From UBA3076 sp964646435 (GTDB lineage Bacteria > Desulfobacterota > Dissulfuribacteria > Dissulfuribacterales > UBA3076), in NCBI GenBank assembly GCA_964646435.1, contig CAZYEJ010000006.1, positions 3,793 to 67,792 on the forward strand: 64,000 nucleotides of DNA, written 5' to 3'. This document shows, piece by piece, positions 43,437 to 53,069 of this stretch; within the stretch, counting starts at the first letter, position 1, and each line of letters begins with the position of its first letter. The position numbers were made by a program, and so were the translations under genes. The notes beneath the pieces were generated by a model. It was not told the DNA's origin. It made no database searches and was given only the letters and a program-made list of their open reading frames with translations.

Positions 43437-45371
43437 TCAGCCAACCTCAATCCTGGCCCTTACCCAATTAAGAAGGCTGCCAGAGGCCAGTATCAGGCGA
43501 TCTCTTTCAGACAGCTCCAGGCAGGCCTTTATTGTTTTGTCCTTACCGATTTCTACTGACACCTTGTCTGAGCCTCCCAGCAGCGCAGTCCTTAGGCCTG
43601 GGATATTAACAGTGTCTCCCAGCTCAATCCGATCGTAGTCATCCGGATCTATAAAGGTAAGTGGCAGGATGCCAAAATTTATAAGATTTGCCTTGTGAAT
43701 TCTGGCAAAGCTCTTTACCAGTTTAGCACGTACTCCAAGGTACCTTGGTGCCAGGGCCGCATGCTCCCTGGAGGAGCCCTGGCCGTAATTTTCCCCTCCG
43801 ACTATGATCACATTACCTGCCTCCTTGGCCCTTGAGGAAAACTCCGGATCAATAGCGGAAAAGACATACTCACTGATAGCAGGCACGTTGCTCCTGAATG
43901 GTAATATCTTGCTCCCGGCAGGCATTATAAGGTCAGTGGTTATGTTGTCTTCCACTTTGAGGAGTACAGTAGCCTTCAAGTCTTCCGGCAGAGGCTCAAA
44001 CTCCGGAAGAGGTTTTATGTTGGGGCCGCGCAGTACTGATACGTTCGAGCCGTCCTCAGGGGGAGGAATTATCCCATTGTCATTAATAAGATACGTCTCA
44101 GGAAGCAATACCTCAGGGACTTGCCCAAGATCTCTCGGATCTGTAATTACACCTTTTATTGCGGATGCAACTGCGGTTTCAGGACTGCACAGATATACCC
44201 GGTCGTCCTTTGTGCCGCTTCTTCCAGGGAAGTTACGGGTAAAAGTCCTCAAAGAGATAGTATCTGTGGCCGGGGCCTGCCCCATCCCAATGCACCCCAG
44301 GCAGCCGCACTGGTGTATTCTGGCCCCGGCGTGGATCAACGTGCGCAAAGCCCCAGCCACATCGGCGTTTTCCAATACCTGCCGGCTTCCCGGATTTATC
44401 TCAAAGCTCACAAACGGGTGTATTTCCCTGGATTCAAGGGACCTGGCAGCAACTACTATGTCCCTGAATGATGAGTTGGCACAGGAGCCTATAATGACCT
44501 GAGATAACGGCTGTCCTGCCACTTCTCGCACAGGTACCACGTTGTCCGGGGATGATGGACAGGCTATCATTGGCTCAATAGAAGAGAGATCTATATTGAT
44601 TATTTCATGATATACGGCATCCTGGTCGGCTTTAAGAATTTGCCATACATCTTCTCTTTTCTGGCTGACAAGGAAGCTCCGAGTCATCTCATCAGAAGGA
44701 AAAACTGTACCGGTAGCCCCCAGTTCAGTTCCAAGGTTCGCTATTGTAGCCCTGTCAGTAACAGATAGCGTGGCAACACCAGGTCCAAAGTATTCAATGA
44801 CCTTTCCCACACCGCCCTTTACTGTCATCCGGCGGAGTAATTCCAGGATGACGTCCCTTGCCGAGACCCACGGGCCAAGCTTTCCTGTGAGACAGACACC
44901 AGTAACATATGGCATTCTCAAGTAAAAAGGTTGCCCGGCCATGGCCATGGCCACATCAAGACCACCCGCACCTATGGCGAGCATCCCGCACCCACCGGCT
45001 GTCGGAGTGTGACTGTCTGATCCCAGCAGTGTCTTGCCGGGGACAGCACACCGCTCAAGATGTACCTGATGGCATATGCCGTTTCCCGGACTGGAAAAAT
45101 GGATGCCGTAGCGGCCGGCAATAGACTGGAGGAACCTGTGATCATCAGCATTCCGGAAGTCAGATTGCAGTAAATTATGGTCTACATAACTTATCGACAG
45201 TTCTGCCTTGACCTTAGGTATGCCTATGGCCTCAAATTCCAGGTAGGCCATGGTGCCCGTGGCGTCTTGAGTAAGAGTCTGATCAATGCGGATGGCGATC
45301 TGGCTCCCTGGAGTCATTTCACCTTCCACAAGGTGCGCATCTATGATTTTTTCTGTTGCTGTTAAACCCAT
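43437..45371 (-). CDS. Aconitate hydratase (single-chain, Aquifex-type)
   Basis: This 644-residue enzyme isomerises citrate to isocitrate. It matches the short Aquifex-like aconitase group and not AcnA/AcnB. The cluster cysteines are in GSCANSSFRD and HQCGCLGCIGMG. The swivel-domain motif GSSREHAALAPRYLG is near the C-terminus. The early segment HFSSPGNGICHQVHLER and GSDSHTPTAGGCGMLAIGAG are also diagnostic. It precedes aroA by 8 bp. The ATG follows a region of unique DNA on the far side of the usp repeat. Confidence 0.93.
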   Translation of the reverse strand: MGLTATEKIIDAHLVEGEMTPGSQIAIRIDQTLTQDATGTMAYLEFEAIGIPKVKAELSISYVDHNLLQSDFRNADDHRFLQSIAGRYGIHFSSPGNGICHQVHLERCAVPGKTLLGSDSHTPTAGGCGMLAIGAGGLDVAMAMAGQPFYLRMPYVTGVCLTGKLGPWVSARDVILELLRRMTVKGGVGKVIEYFGPGVATLSVTDRATIANLGTELGATGTVFPSDEMTRSFLVSQKREDVWQILKADQDAVYHEIINIDLSSIEPMIACPSSPDNVVPVREVAGQPLSQVIIGSCANSSFRDIVVAARSLESREIHPFVSFEINPGSRQVLENADVAGALRTLIHAGARIHQCGCLGCIGMGQAPATDTISLRTFTRNFPGRSGTKDDRVYLCSPETAVASAIKGVITDPRDLGQVPEVLLPETYLINDNGIIPPPEDGSNVSVLRGPNIKPLPEFEPLPEDLKATVLLKVEDNITTDLIMPAGSKILPFRSNVPAISEYVFSAIDPEFSSRAKEAGNVIIVGGENYGQGSSREHAALAPRYLGVRAKLVKSFARIHKANLINFGILPLTFIDPDDYDRIELGDTVNIPGLRTALLGGSDKVSVEIGKDKTIKACLELSERDRLILASGSLLNWVRARIEVG

Positions 45372-45596
45372 TTATTTCTCCAGATGTCTTTATTCTAATC
45401 TTGAAAGCCCTGTCCTCTGGTCAAGGATTCCTTAAAAATTTATGTGGGAGGTATTATAAAAGCCGCAGACCATGACGGCAAGCTTGACATTGGGTCAACA
45501 ACTGCTAAAAGTTAAATTAACTATGATTACACAGTAAAAAGTGGTTCGCTCAAGATATTTTAGGTTGAAAGTGCAAATTTTTTGAGGTATTAGAGA

Positions 45597-45659
45597 TAAT
45601 TAGTGTCTGAACGAAAAAACAGTTCAGACATAATTTTGAATTTTGAATTTTGAATTAAA
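45597..45659. repeat. Dispersed heptamer repeat, family A (hairpin plus TTTTGAA array)
   Basis: AATTAGTGTCTGAAC is followed by a loop and GTTCAGAC, a perfect 8-bp hairpin (45605-45629). Three TTTTGAA heptamers then run up to the ribosome site of the universal stress gene. The same hairpin and heptamers recur at 61381-61468. The rest of this 303-bp gap (45372-45596) is AT-rich, without a recognisable feature. Confidence 0.7.
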
Positions 45660-45674
45660 AAAGGAGGATGGCCG

Positions 45675-46127
45675 ATGGTAGAAGTCAAAAAGATACTGTT
45701 CCCTGTAGATTTTTATGAAAGTGCCCTTAAGGTTTTGCCTATTGTGAAACTTATGGCAGAAAAGCTAGGGGCAAAGGTAGAGCTTATTCACGTGGTGAGA
45801 GGCTCATCGGATTTTGTTGGTTATGAAATGGGCACCGCCTGGTATTCTAACTTTGAAGACGAACTCATCAAGGGCGGCGAGAAAGCCATGGATAAGTTCC
45901 TGGAAGAAAAATTGGCTGGTCTGGATGTTGACACAACAGTTGCTGTAGGCGATGCGGCGGAAGAAATCATTAAATACGCCGATAAGACCGGGACAGATAT
46001 GATCATAATTGGGACCCATGGGAGAAAGGGGCTGGAGAAAATCCTGTTTGGTAGCGTAGCGAGGGGCGTAGTCAAGGGGGCCAATTGCCCGGTCCTTACT
46101 GTCAATCCACATAAGGTGGGCAAGTGA
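45675..46127 (+). CDS. Universal stress protein (UspA family)
   Basis: This 150-residue Usp domain has an intact ATP-binding signature: GTHGRKGLEKILFGSVARGV. It begins MVEVKKILFPVDFYESALK, the usual strand with the nucleotide-binding Asp. A strong AAGGAGG precedes the ATG. It probably acts in survival under growth arrest; the partner is unknown. It appears to be monocistronic. A dispersed heptamer repeat sits directly upstream of its ribosome site. Confidence 0.95.
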   Translation: MVEVKKILFPVDFYESALKVLPIVKLMAEKLGAKVELIHVVRGSSDFVGYEMGTAWYSNFEDELIKGGEKAMDKFLEEKLAGLDVDTTVAVGDAAEEIIKYADKTGTDMIIIGTHGRKGLEKILFGSVARGVVKGANCPVLTVNPHKVGK

Positions 46128-46285
46128 TCCAGTGATTTTTACTTGATGGTCTCGCAAAAAGTCCTGAAACGATTTTTCATACAGTGAAGGCTCGATATAC
46201 TGACTTTTTACGAGATCACCCCACATAACAGAGCCATAAGCTGCATTTAAAAAATCGTTAGGGAAGCAAAAAAGAATTTTCGTGA

Positions 46286-48976
46286 TTGATTTTGAATAAT
46301 TTTTTAACCGCTTTTCCCACCACCATTATCACCTCACACCTCAATGCGGATTTTGATGCCTTGGCCTCTTCTTTGGCCGCAAGCAAGCTTTATCCAGGGG
46401 CTCAAATCGTCCTGCCCGGTTCCCAGGAGAGGGACCTGCGGGACTTCCTCCTGCTGTCGAGCAGTTACTTCATAAACGTAAAACGTTTAAAAGACATAGA
46501 TCTTGACAAGGTCAAGCTTCTGGTAATTGTAGACACCAGGCAGAAAAGCCGTATCGGTCCTTTGGCTTCGCTTCTGGAAAGGCCTGATGTTGAAGTCCAT
46601 GTATTTGATCATCACCCCCCTTCTAGTGAGGACATAAAGGCCTCTAAGACCCTTTTCAGGCCGGTGGGCGCAAACACGACCCTGATGATCCGACTCCTGA
46701 GAGAAAAAGGGGTGGATATAAGTCCTGACGAAGCAACTTTCCTGGCTGTGGGTATATATGAGGACACTGGCTCTTTTACTTTCAGCTCCACCACTTCCGA
46801 GGATCTGGAGGCGGCCGGCTGGCTGCTTGAGAAAGGGGCCGACCTCAAAACAATCTCCGAACTCCTCGAACACAGGTTCACCCCCGAACATGTAAAGCTT
46901 TTAAACGATCTTTTGGACACCGCAGCCACTTATACTATGGCCGGCATCCCTGTCACCTTGGCAAAGACATCATCGCCGACGTATGTGGAAGACTTCGCTG
47001 TCCTGGCTCACGAACTAATGGATATGGAGAAACTCCCCGTAATTTTTGCAATAGCACTTATGGCGGATCAAGTATTGATAGTGGGCCGTAGCCGGGATAA
47101 GAGAGTTGACGTAGGGAAGGTGCTGAAGGCAATCGGTGGAGGGGGCCACCCCATGGCTGCATCTGCCACGATAAAGGGACTGACTCTGGCTGAGGCTGAA
47201 GAACGCCTTGTCGCCGAGCTTCACAAGCAGCTCGGAACAGAGCCTAAGGTGAAAGACATTATGTCGTATCCGGTGCTCTCGGTCTTGCCGGATACCACTC
47301 TTTCCCAGGTCAATGATAAATTAACGCGCTATGGCATCACTGTTTTGCCTGTGGTCCAAGAAAAAAAAGTCCTGGGCCTCATTTCCCGCAGGACAGTGGA
47401 GAAGGCAATATACCATGGTCTTTCAGACCTGCCGGTACGTGAATACATGACTACGGATTTCGAAGTCATCTATCCGGAAGACACTCTTGCCAAGGTCCAG
47501 GAACTTATTGTCAACCATCGACAGCGCTTTATCCCTGTAGTGGATAAAGGACAGGTAAAAGGAGTAATCACCAGGACGGATCTCCTCCAGATATTGAGTG
47601 GAGATGCCGCAAGAAGACCTGAAGCTTTGCTTTCAGGAAAGGAACAGCGCAAGAACGTTCTTTCCTTGTTGAGGGAAAAGCTCACCTCCAATATATTTGA
47701 TCTATTGATGAATGCGGGGAAAGTGGCAGAGGATGAAAGTTTTCATGTTTGTGTCGTAGGCGGCTTTGTGAGGGACCTGTTATTAAGAAAACCTAATCTG
47801 GATATAGATCTGGTAGTTGAGGGGGATGGAATCGCCTTTGCCAGGGCCTTTGCCAGCCGGTTCGGAGCAAGGGTTCGTGCCCACCAAAAGTTCGGGACAG
47901 CGGTTGTGATCTTCCCGGACGGCTTTAAAGTGGACGTGGCAACAGCCCGGTGGGAATACTACAAGTATCCAGCCGCCATGCCCACAATAGCCCTCTCGTC
48001 CACCAAGTTGGATCTGTTCCGGCGGGATTTTACCATCAATACATTGGCTATTAAGCTAAATCCGAATGAATTCGGATTGTTGATAGACTTCTTTGGAGGC
48101 CAGAGGGATCTCAAAGACCGTATTATACAGGTCCTCCACAGCCTGAGTTTTGTTGAAGACCCGACCAGGGTCTTCCGGGCAGTCCGCTTTGAGCAACGAT
48201 ACGGTTTCAGGATAGGCAAGCAGACATTGAGGTTGATCCGGAATGCCGTGCGTCTCGACTTATTCTCAAGACTTTCCGGAAAACGTTTACTTACCGAACT
48301 CATACTGATATTGAAGGAGCCGGATCCAAGATCTGCCATCAAAAGGCTGGCCGGCCTAGGCTTACTGAAAGTAATTCATCAAAGCATTCGATTAGGACCA
48401 ACGGAAGAAGAAATCCTTACCCGGTCTTACGATGTCCTGGCCTGGCATGATCTGCTCTTTAGACCACAGAGGCCGAGAAAGTGGGTGGTTTATCTGCTGG
48501 CGCTTTTTGAAGGGCTAAAATTTTCAGAAATTCAAGAAGTTGTAGACCGCCTGGGCCTTGTTGGCTCAAAGAGGAATATCTTTATAGAAGGACGTAAAGT
48601 TGCAATAAAGGCCCTCGGTCTTCTCTCCAGGCGATCTTTTATGAAGGCCAGTGAGGTCTATTGGCTGCTGAAAGGCCTGGATCTTGATCTCCTTCTCCAT
48701 ATCCTTTCAATTACTGAGAACGAAGACGCCCGGCAGGCTATATCCAGGTATATCACAGAACTATATAACGTAAGCCCCATGCTTACAGGAGATGATTTAA
48801 AAAATATGGGCCTGGAGCCAGGCCCTCTTTTCCGGACGATACTCCATCGCCTGCTTGAGGCCAGACTGGACGGAGAGGTCAGGTACCGGGAAGACGAGAT
48901 CAAGTTGGTGAGACGGGATTTTTTGGATCAGTCAGAATTGCAAAAATTAAATTTAAACCACGAAGAACACGAATAG
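46286..48976 (+). CDS. DHH-CBS-tRNA nucleotidyltransferase fusion (A-adding type)
   Basis: This 896-residue three-part protein has a DHH/DHHA1 phosphoesterase (about 1-320: NADFDALAS, DHHPP, GGGGHPMAAS), two CBS domains (about 320-440) and a class II nucleotidyltransferase (from about 489: GGFVRDLLLRKPNLDIDLVV) with its RNA-binding helical region. Such fusions are known in Desulfobacterota and Aquificae, where the transferase adds the terminal A of CCA. TTG 46286 is the first codon after a stop. The C-terminal NHEEHE is encoded by the repeat AACCACGAAGAACACGAA, so the end is repeat-derived. Confidence 0.92.
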   Translation: MILNNFLTAFPTTIITSHLNADFDALASSLAASKLYPGAQIVLPGSQERDLRDFLLLSSSYFINVKRLKDIDLDKVKLLVIVDTRQKSRIGPLASLLERPDVEVHVFDHHPPSSEDIKASKTLFRPVGANTTLMIRLLREKGVDISPDEATFLAVGIYEDTGSFTFSSTTSEDLEAAGWLLEKGADLKTISELLEHRFTPEHVKLLNDLLDTAATYTMAGIPVTLAKTSSPTYVEDFAVLAHELMDMEKLPVIFAIALMADQVLIVGRSRDKRVDVGKVLKAIGGGGHPMAASATIKGLTLAEAEERLVAELHKQLGTEPKVKDIMSYPVLSVLPDTTLSQVNDKLTRYGITVLPVVQEKKVLGLISRRTVEKAIYHGLSDLPVREYMTTDFEVIYPEDTLAKVQELIVNHRQRFIPVVDKGQVKGVITRTDLLQILSGDAARRPEALLSGKEQRKNVLSLLREKLTSNIFDLLMNAGKVAEDESFHVCVVGGFVRDLLLRKPNLDIDLVVEGDGIAFARAFASRFGARVRAHQKFGTAVVIFPDGFKVDVATARWEYYKYPAAMPTIALSSTKLDLFRRDFTINTLAIKLNPNEFGLLIDFFGGQRDLKDRIIQVLHSLSFVEDPTRVFRAVRFEQRYGFRIGKQTLRLIRNAVRLDLFSRLSGKRLLTELILILKEPDPRSAIKRLAGLGLLKVIHQSIRLGPTEEEILTRSYDVLAWHDLLFRPQRPRKWVVYLLALFEGLKFSEIQEVVDRLGLVGSKRNIFIEGRKVAIKALGLLSRRSFMKASEVYWLLKGLDLDLLLHILSITENEDARQAISRYITELYNVSPMLTGDDLKNMGLEPGPLFRTILHRLLEARLDGEVRYREDEIKLVRRDFLDQSELQKLNLNHEEHE
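48956..48973. repeat. ACCACGAAG-type repeat fragment at a gene 3' end
   Basis: AACCACGAAGAACACGAA, a 9-bp-periodic unit common in environmental genomes, supplies the last residues (NHEEHE) of the preceding fusion protein. Such repeats often flank GxxExxY genes; none is present here. Confidence 0.6.
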
Positions 48977-49038
48977 ACACAAAACGGAATTGAGGAATAG
49001 ATGAACTTTGGACATATTTGTAGTATATTAGAAGGATT

Positions 49039-49674
49039 ATGGATTTTGCTGCAATAATTCAAAGATTCGCAATACTTACACCACCCATACTTATTGCTGT
49101 TACCGTGCACGAGATGGCCCACGGGTGGGTGGCTTATCGCCTCGGTGACCCCACTGCAAAACTTATGGGACGCCTTACTCTTAACCCTATTCGTCATCTT
49201 GATCCCATCGGTACAATGGTATTTTTTCTCACTCAGACCATAGGTTGGGCAAAGCCTGTACCGGTCAATCCCAGTTATTTTAAGAATCCCAGGAATGACA
49301 TGATCTGGGTCTCACTGGCAGGTCCCGGGGCCAATATCCTCCTGGCAATATTGAGTGCTGTTTTGCTAAAACAAGTATTGGGGTCGTTTTGGGAGACGTC
49401 GGGCTTTTTCATGCGTCCGGCTCTATACATGGCATATGTGAGTGTACAGATTAATGTAGGGCTTGCAGTGTTCAATCTCCTTCCCATCCCGCCTCTCGAC
49501 GGTAGTAAGGTCCTTATGGGTATACTTCCCCCTGACCTAGCAAGCTCTTTCGAGAGGTTTGAGCGTTATGGTTTCTTGCTGATTTTAGTGCTTGTCTTTA
49601 CAGGAGTGACCGGCCGCGTTATCGTCCCGCTGATCCTTTATCTGAATAAACTCCTATTAGGAACCGTACTTTAG
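49039..49674 (+). CDS. Site-2-protease family membrane metallopeptidase (M50)
   Basis: This 211-residue intramembrane peptidase has the zinc site HEMAH (24-28) and the distal Asp in NLLPIPPLDGSKVL (Asp154), with about five membrane spans. This small group (YwhC/FwhC-like) lacks a PDZ domain, and its substrates are mostly unknown. GAAGG precedes the ATG. It is followed by trpS and scpA in what looks like a single operon, a common gene order in this phylum. Confidence 0.93.
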   Translation: MDFAAIIQRFAILTPPILIAVTVHEMAHGWVAYRLGDPTAKLMGRLTLNPIRHLDPIGTMVFFLTQTIGWAKPVPVNPSYFKNPRNDMIWVSLAGPGANILLAILSAVLLKQVLGSFWETSGFFMRPALYMAYVSVQINVGLAVFNLLPIPPLDGSKVLMGILPPDLASSFERFERYGFLLILVLVFTGVTGRVIVPLILYLNKLLLGTVL

Positions 49675-49686
49675 ATGTGAGCCTTT

Positions 49687-50694
49687 ATGAGTGAACAGGC
49701 AAAACAACGAATACTCAGTGGCATGAGGCCCACTGGCAAGCTGCACCTGGGGCACCTGCACGGTGTACTTGAGAACTGGAAACGTCTTCAAGAGACATAT
49801 GAGTGCTTCTTTCTTGTGGCTGACTGGCATGCCCTAACTACCAATTACGAACGCCCGCAGGAAATTCCGTCAAACATGGATGAGATGGTACTGGACTGGC
49901 TGTCTGTGGGTATAGACCCGGACAGAGTTACCATGTTTGTCCAGTCAGAAGTAAAGGAGCACGCAGAGCTTCAACTCATGCTTTCCATGATCACGCCTGT
50001 TTCATGGCTGGAGCGCAACCCTACATACAAGGAACAGCAACAGCATCTCAAGGAAAAGGACCTCGCAACCTTTGGTTTCCTTGGCTATCCGGTCCTCCAG
50101 GCTGCCGACATACTGCTGTACAAAGGCCACAAGGTGCCTGTAGGCGTGGATCAACTGCCCCATATTGAACTAACCAGGGAAATCACACGCAGGTTCAATT
50201 ATCTGTATAAAGATATTTTCCCAGTACCTGATGCCATGCTGGCAGAGGTCCCCAAGCTCCCAGGGCTGGACGGCAGAAAAATGAGCAAGAGTTATGGGAA
50301 TTCCATATTTCTGTCAGATCCTCCGGACGTGATAAGAAAAAAAATATCCACGATGATAACTGATGTGGAGAGGCCGAGGATGGGAGACCCTGGTGATCCT
50401 GAAAACCGCTGTATAGCCTTCAGGCTTCACCAGCTTTATTTGCCGGCAGAACAGCTTGCCGTCATTGTGTCTGAATGCAAGGCAGCCAAGCGGGGTTGTG
50501 CGGCATGTAAGAAAGAACTTGCAGAGGCCATTATACGAAAAATGGACCCGATCCGGCAGAGGAGAAAGGCCCTTGCTGCCGATCCCGGCAAAGTCAGGGC
50601 CATATTGGCAGATGGGGCCAACAGGGCCAGAAAGGTTGCGCAGTCAACAATGGCGCAGGTATGGAGTGCCGTTTGGAACCGGAATGCCAAGTAA
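49687..50694 (+). CDS. trpS: Tryptophanyl-tRNA synthetase
   Basis: This class I synthetase of 335 residues charges tRNA-Trp. HLGH is at 20-23 and KMSKS at 198-202, both complete. The substrate loop GYPVLQAADILLYKGHKVPV and the VGVDQLPHIELTREI segment are typical. It begins 12 bp after the M50 gene, and its last 34 nt overlap the start of scpA, so the three genes are probably coupled. Confidence 0.97.
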   Translation: MSEQAKQRILSGMRPTGKLHLGHLHGVLENWKRLQETYECFFLVADWHALTTNYERPQEIPSNMDEMVLDWLSVGIDPDRVTMFVQSEVKEHAELQLMLSMITPVSWLERNPTYKEQQQHLKEKDLATFGFLGYPVLQAADILLYKGHKVPVGVDQLPHIELTREITRRFNYLYKDIFPVPDAMLAEVPKLPGLDGRKMSKSYGNSIFLSDPPDVIRKKISTMITDVERPRMGDPGDPENRCIAFRLHQLYLPAEQLAVIVSECKAAKRGCAACKKELAEAIIRKMDPIRQRRKALAADPGKVRAILADGANRARKVAQSTMAQVWSAVWNRNAK

Positions 50695-51422
50695 AGCTGG
50701 AGGCCTTCGAAGGGCCTTTAGATCTGCTCCTTCACTTAATCCAAAAAAATAAGCTCGAAATTACCGACATCCCCATAGCTGTGGTCACTGCCCAGTATCT
50801 GGAGTATCTGGAGTTCATGCAGGCCGCCCTTGACGTGGTGGTGGCCGGTGAATATCTGGTGATGGCTGCCACCCTGATGTACATCAAATCCAGGATGTTG
50901 CTGCCAAGGCCTGATCCCGCGAATTCTGAAGACGACCCCAGACTTGAGTTGGTCCGGCCCCTTCAAGAGTTGGTTCAGATAAGAGAAGCAGCCGCGTCCC
51001 TTGGGTGCAGACCTATATTAGGCAGAGATATATTTATCCGTGAAGGAGGACTGGAGAGTGAGGAATCAAGAAATAGTGTGGAAGTCTCTGAGCCTGCCGG
51101 ATTTGAGGGTACCTTTGACGTAAGCCTCACAGACCTCATCTCTGCTTTCAAAAAGGTGCTGGGAAACAATTCTCTTCCCAGGATCCTTGAAATCACCAGG
51201 GCCAAGGCCAGCCTTTCTGAACGAATGGAATCTATTGCCGAAGAGCTTAACCAGATAGGAAGTATCCGTTTCTTTGAGTTATTTTCTTCAGAAGATCGGG
51301 AAATGATCGTCGTTACGTTTCTGGCAATACTTGAGCTTGCCCGGTTGGGAAAGGTGCGTCTTTTGCAGGAAAAACCAGGGGGAGACATCCTAATACTTTT
51401 CAGAGGCAATGTTGAATTTTGA
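50661..51422 (+). CDS. scpA: Segregation and condensation protein A (kleisin)
   Basis: ScpA bridges the SMC heads in chromosome condensation. The 253-residue protein has the N-terminal helical segment FEGPLDLLLHLIQKNKLEI and the DIPIAVVTAQYLEYLEF region. The C-terminal winged helix has IVVTFLAILELARLGKVRLL. The start lies 34 nt inside trpS. The usual partner scpB does not follow. The stop codon sits in a heptamer repeat (GTTGAATTTTGA), so the last residues may be repeat-derived. Confidence 0.95.
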   Translation: MECRLEPECQVKLEAFEGPLDLLLHLIQKNKLEITDIPIAVVTAQYLEYLEFMQAALDVVVAGEYLVMAATLMYIKSRMLLPRPDPANSEDDPRLELVRPLQELVQIREAAASLGCRPILGRDIFIREGGLESEESRNSVEVSEPAGFEGTFDVSLTDLISAFKKVLGNNSLPRILEITRAKASLSERMESIAEELNQIGSIRFFELFSSEDREMIVVTFLAILELARLGKVRLLQEKPGGDILILFRGNVEF

Positions 51423-51491
51423 ATTTTGAATGCTGAATTGTGGAAGACGATCTAAAAAAACATATACCTTAATTCAACATTCAACATTCAA
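51411..51491. repeat. Dispersed heptamer palindrome, family A (covers the scpA stop)
   Basis: GTTGAATTTTGAATTTTGAATGCTGAATTGTGG and the facing CCTTAATTCAACATTCAACATTC enclose a spacer with GATCTAAAAAAACATATA. In complement it aligns with 17221-17306 through both arms. It carries the scpA stop codon and ends at the yedE terminator. Confidence 0.75.
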
Positions 51492-51526
51492 AAAAAAGCC
51501 CGGTAGGCCGAAACCCGCCGGGCTTT
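51491..51526 (-). terminator. Terminator between scpA and yedE
   Basis: AAAGCCCGG and CCGGGCTTT form a perfect stem. On the minus strand it runs into seven Ts, so it best fits the end of the minus-strand transporter gene, 48 bp after its stop. It may also stop scpA transcription from the other side. Confidence 0.8.
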
Positions 51527-51573
51527 CATGTTAGATTTCCTTAATAAACAAGAAGGCGAAATTTCTTATCCGA

Positions 51574-52791
51574 CTACATCGGTACGACCAGCTTTTCCGT
51601 CTCCTCATTCCAGGTCACAATGACATACCAGAGAGCCATTACAAAAAGGATAAGGGCCAGGCTGCCTCCGTAACCAAGCCAGGTGTCAGGCATGTACACA
51701 AAGCTGCCGAATTTGCCGCTGTTGGTTATACCCTCCTCCATATAGTCCTCCATTCCTTCCCAGTCATTGGCCTTGAACCATCCATCTACAATGGCATTAG
51801 AAAGACCGAAGAAAAGTCCCACAACCCACAACTTAATCTGACCCTCACCTATGCGCCAGAGAGTCCCTGTTCCGCAGCCTCCGGCAATTACGCCACCAAA
51901 GCCGAAAATAATGCCTCCTACAACGCCGCCCCAGCCAAAGAAACCCCTGACATAGTGTTCGACCATCCGGATCTCGGTAAATTTAAGGATCGCACATCCG
52001 ACAGCCACAATAGCTACGCTGAGGGCCACAGACTTGGCCATTTTGGCATCACCTGACAGATGTGGCTCACGAAAGCCCTGAATCATGCACCAGCGCCCAC
52101 GCTGCATTGTGTACCCGATACCGCCTGCAATAATCAGAAGCCCGGCCAGCCGCACCAGAGCATCATCGTCGCTGGTTGCATAGGCATTAGTCCCCCAAAT
52201 AAGGACGCCAAGCGCCGCGATACCCAGAATAATCTGGAAAGGCAAGGGAAGCCCAAGGGTCTTCGCCCCTCCGGAACCCCAAGAGATATGCTCCATTTCC
52301 CAATAAAGATACCTGACACCGATCACTGCACCGATGATGATCCCCGCCATCATACAAAACCCGCTGGCAGAAAGATTCCCGATCGAATTGTAAAATCCTC
52401 CGAGGTTACATCCACCTGACATAGCAGAACCAATACCCATGAATATCCCTGCAAACACTGCCTTTACTATCTCCAGCCTTGGGGGAATCCTGATGGCAAA
52501 GTCCCCGCCAAGGCAGGCCGAAATAAAGGCACCGGCCACTACACCTATGCCGATGACAGAACCGCTACTGACGAGGATGCTAGCCGGTTTGTCCTCAAAT
52601 ATGTGTATGCCATAGAGTATCCATTCACCCCAGTTTCTTACCGCACCAACCGCACCCCAGGGCCGCGCCCAGGTAAATATCATAATGCTCAACAGGGCGA
52701 CTAAGATCCCACAAACAGTGGCATTCCATTCCCCTGTACACAAAACCTTGTAAAGTCCTTTGGTCTTTTTTACCAATATGCTTTCACTCAT
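51574..52791 (-). CDS. YeeE/YedE-type (TsuA-like) sulfur-compound transporter
   Basis: This 405-residue membrane protein has about ten spans and a duplicated fold. Each half has a conserved cysteine motif: SGGCNLGGF and GGCGTGTLWR, with further cysteines in SACLGGDF and RGRWCMIQG. Relatives import thiosulfate through such cysteines or act with selenium/sulfur carriers. The likely role here is uptake of thiosulfate or a related sulfur compound. ATG 52791 follows GGGGAGGAG; an upstream TTG (52809) lies inside that site. A terminator follows the gene. Confidence 0.88.
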   Translation of the reverse strand: MSESILVKKTKGLYKVLCTGEWNATVCGILVALLSIMIFTWARPWGAVGAVRNWGEWILYGIHIFEDKPASILVSSGSVIGIGVVAGAFISACLGGDFAIRIPPRLEIVKAVFAGIFMGIGSAMSGGCNLGGFYNSIGNLSASGFCMMAGIIIGAVIGVRYLYWEMEHISWGSGGAKTLGLPLPFQIILGIAALGVLIWGTNAYATSDDDALVRLAGLLIIAGGIGYTMQRGRWCMIQGFREPHLSGDAKMAKSVALSVAIVAVGCAILKFTEIRMVEHYVRGFFGWGGVVGGIIFGFGGVIAGGCGTGTLWRIGEGQIKLWVVGLFFGLSNAIVDGWFKANDWEGMEDYMEEGITNSGKFGSFVYMPDTWLGYGGSLALILFVMALWYVIVTWNEETEKLVVPM

Positions 52792-53044
52792 CAATCCACT
52801 CCTCCCCAAAAGCCTTATCTTCTAAAACTTGACTGTATGTCTATATAATTTGGCATTCTTCATAGCAAGCAAAAAGTAGTTTCCAACTAACTAAACATTA
52901 TTATTAACAATTTTTCAAATAGTCTCGTTTAAGTCAAGCCAAGTCCAGACTTTTTCATAGCAGTCTCATCAGGGGCTGTCAAGCCTGATCATAGGTTTCA
53001 CTGGCACTGAAAGCGCACCTGGCTCAGTAAATAATTCTTAACTC

Positions 53045-53069
53045 TTAATTCCTAATTCCTAATTCCTAG
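53045..53069. repeat. Heptamer array TAATTCC at the lptD 3' end
   Basis: Three and a half TAATTCC units lie across the 3' end of lptD, preceded by a looser TTAATTC/TTAACTC stretch. The unit differs in sequence from the other arrays but has the same 7-bp period. Confidence 0.6.
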
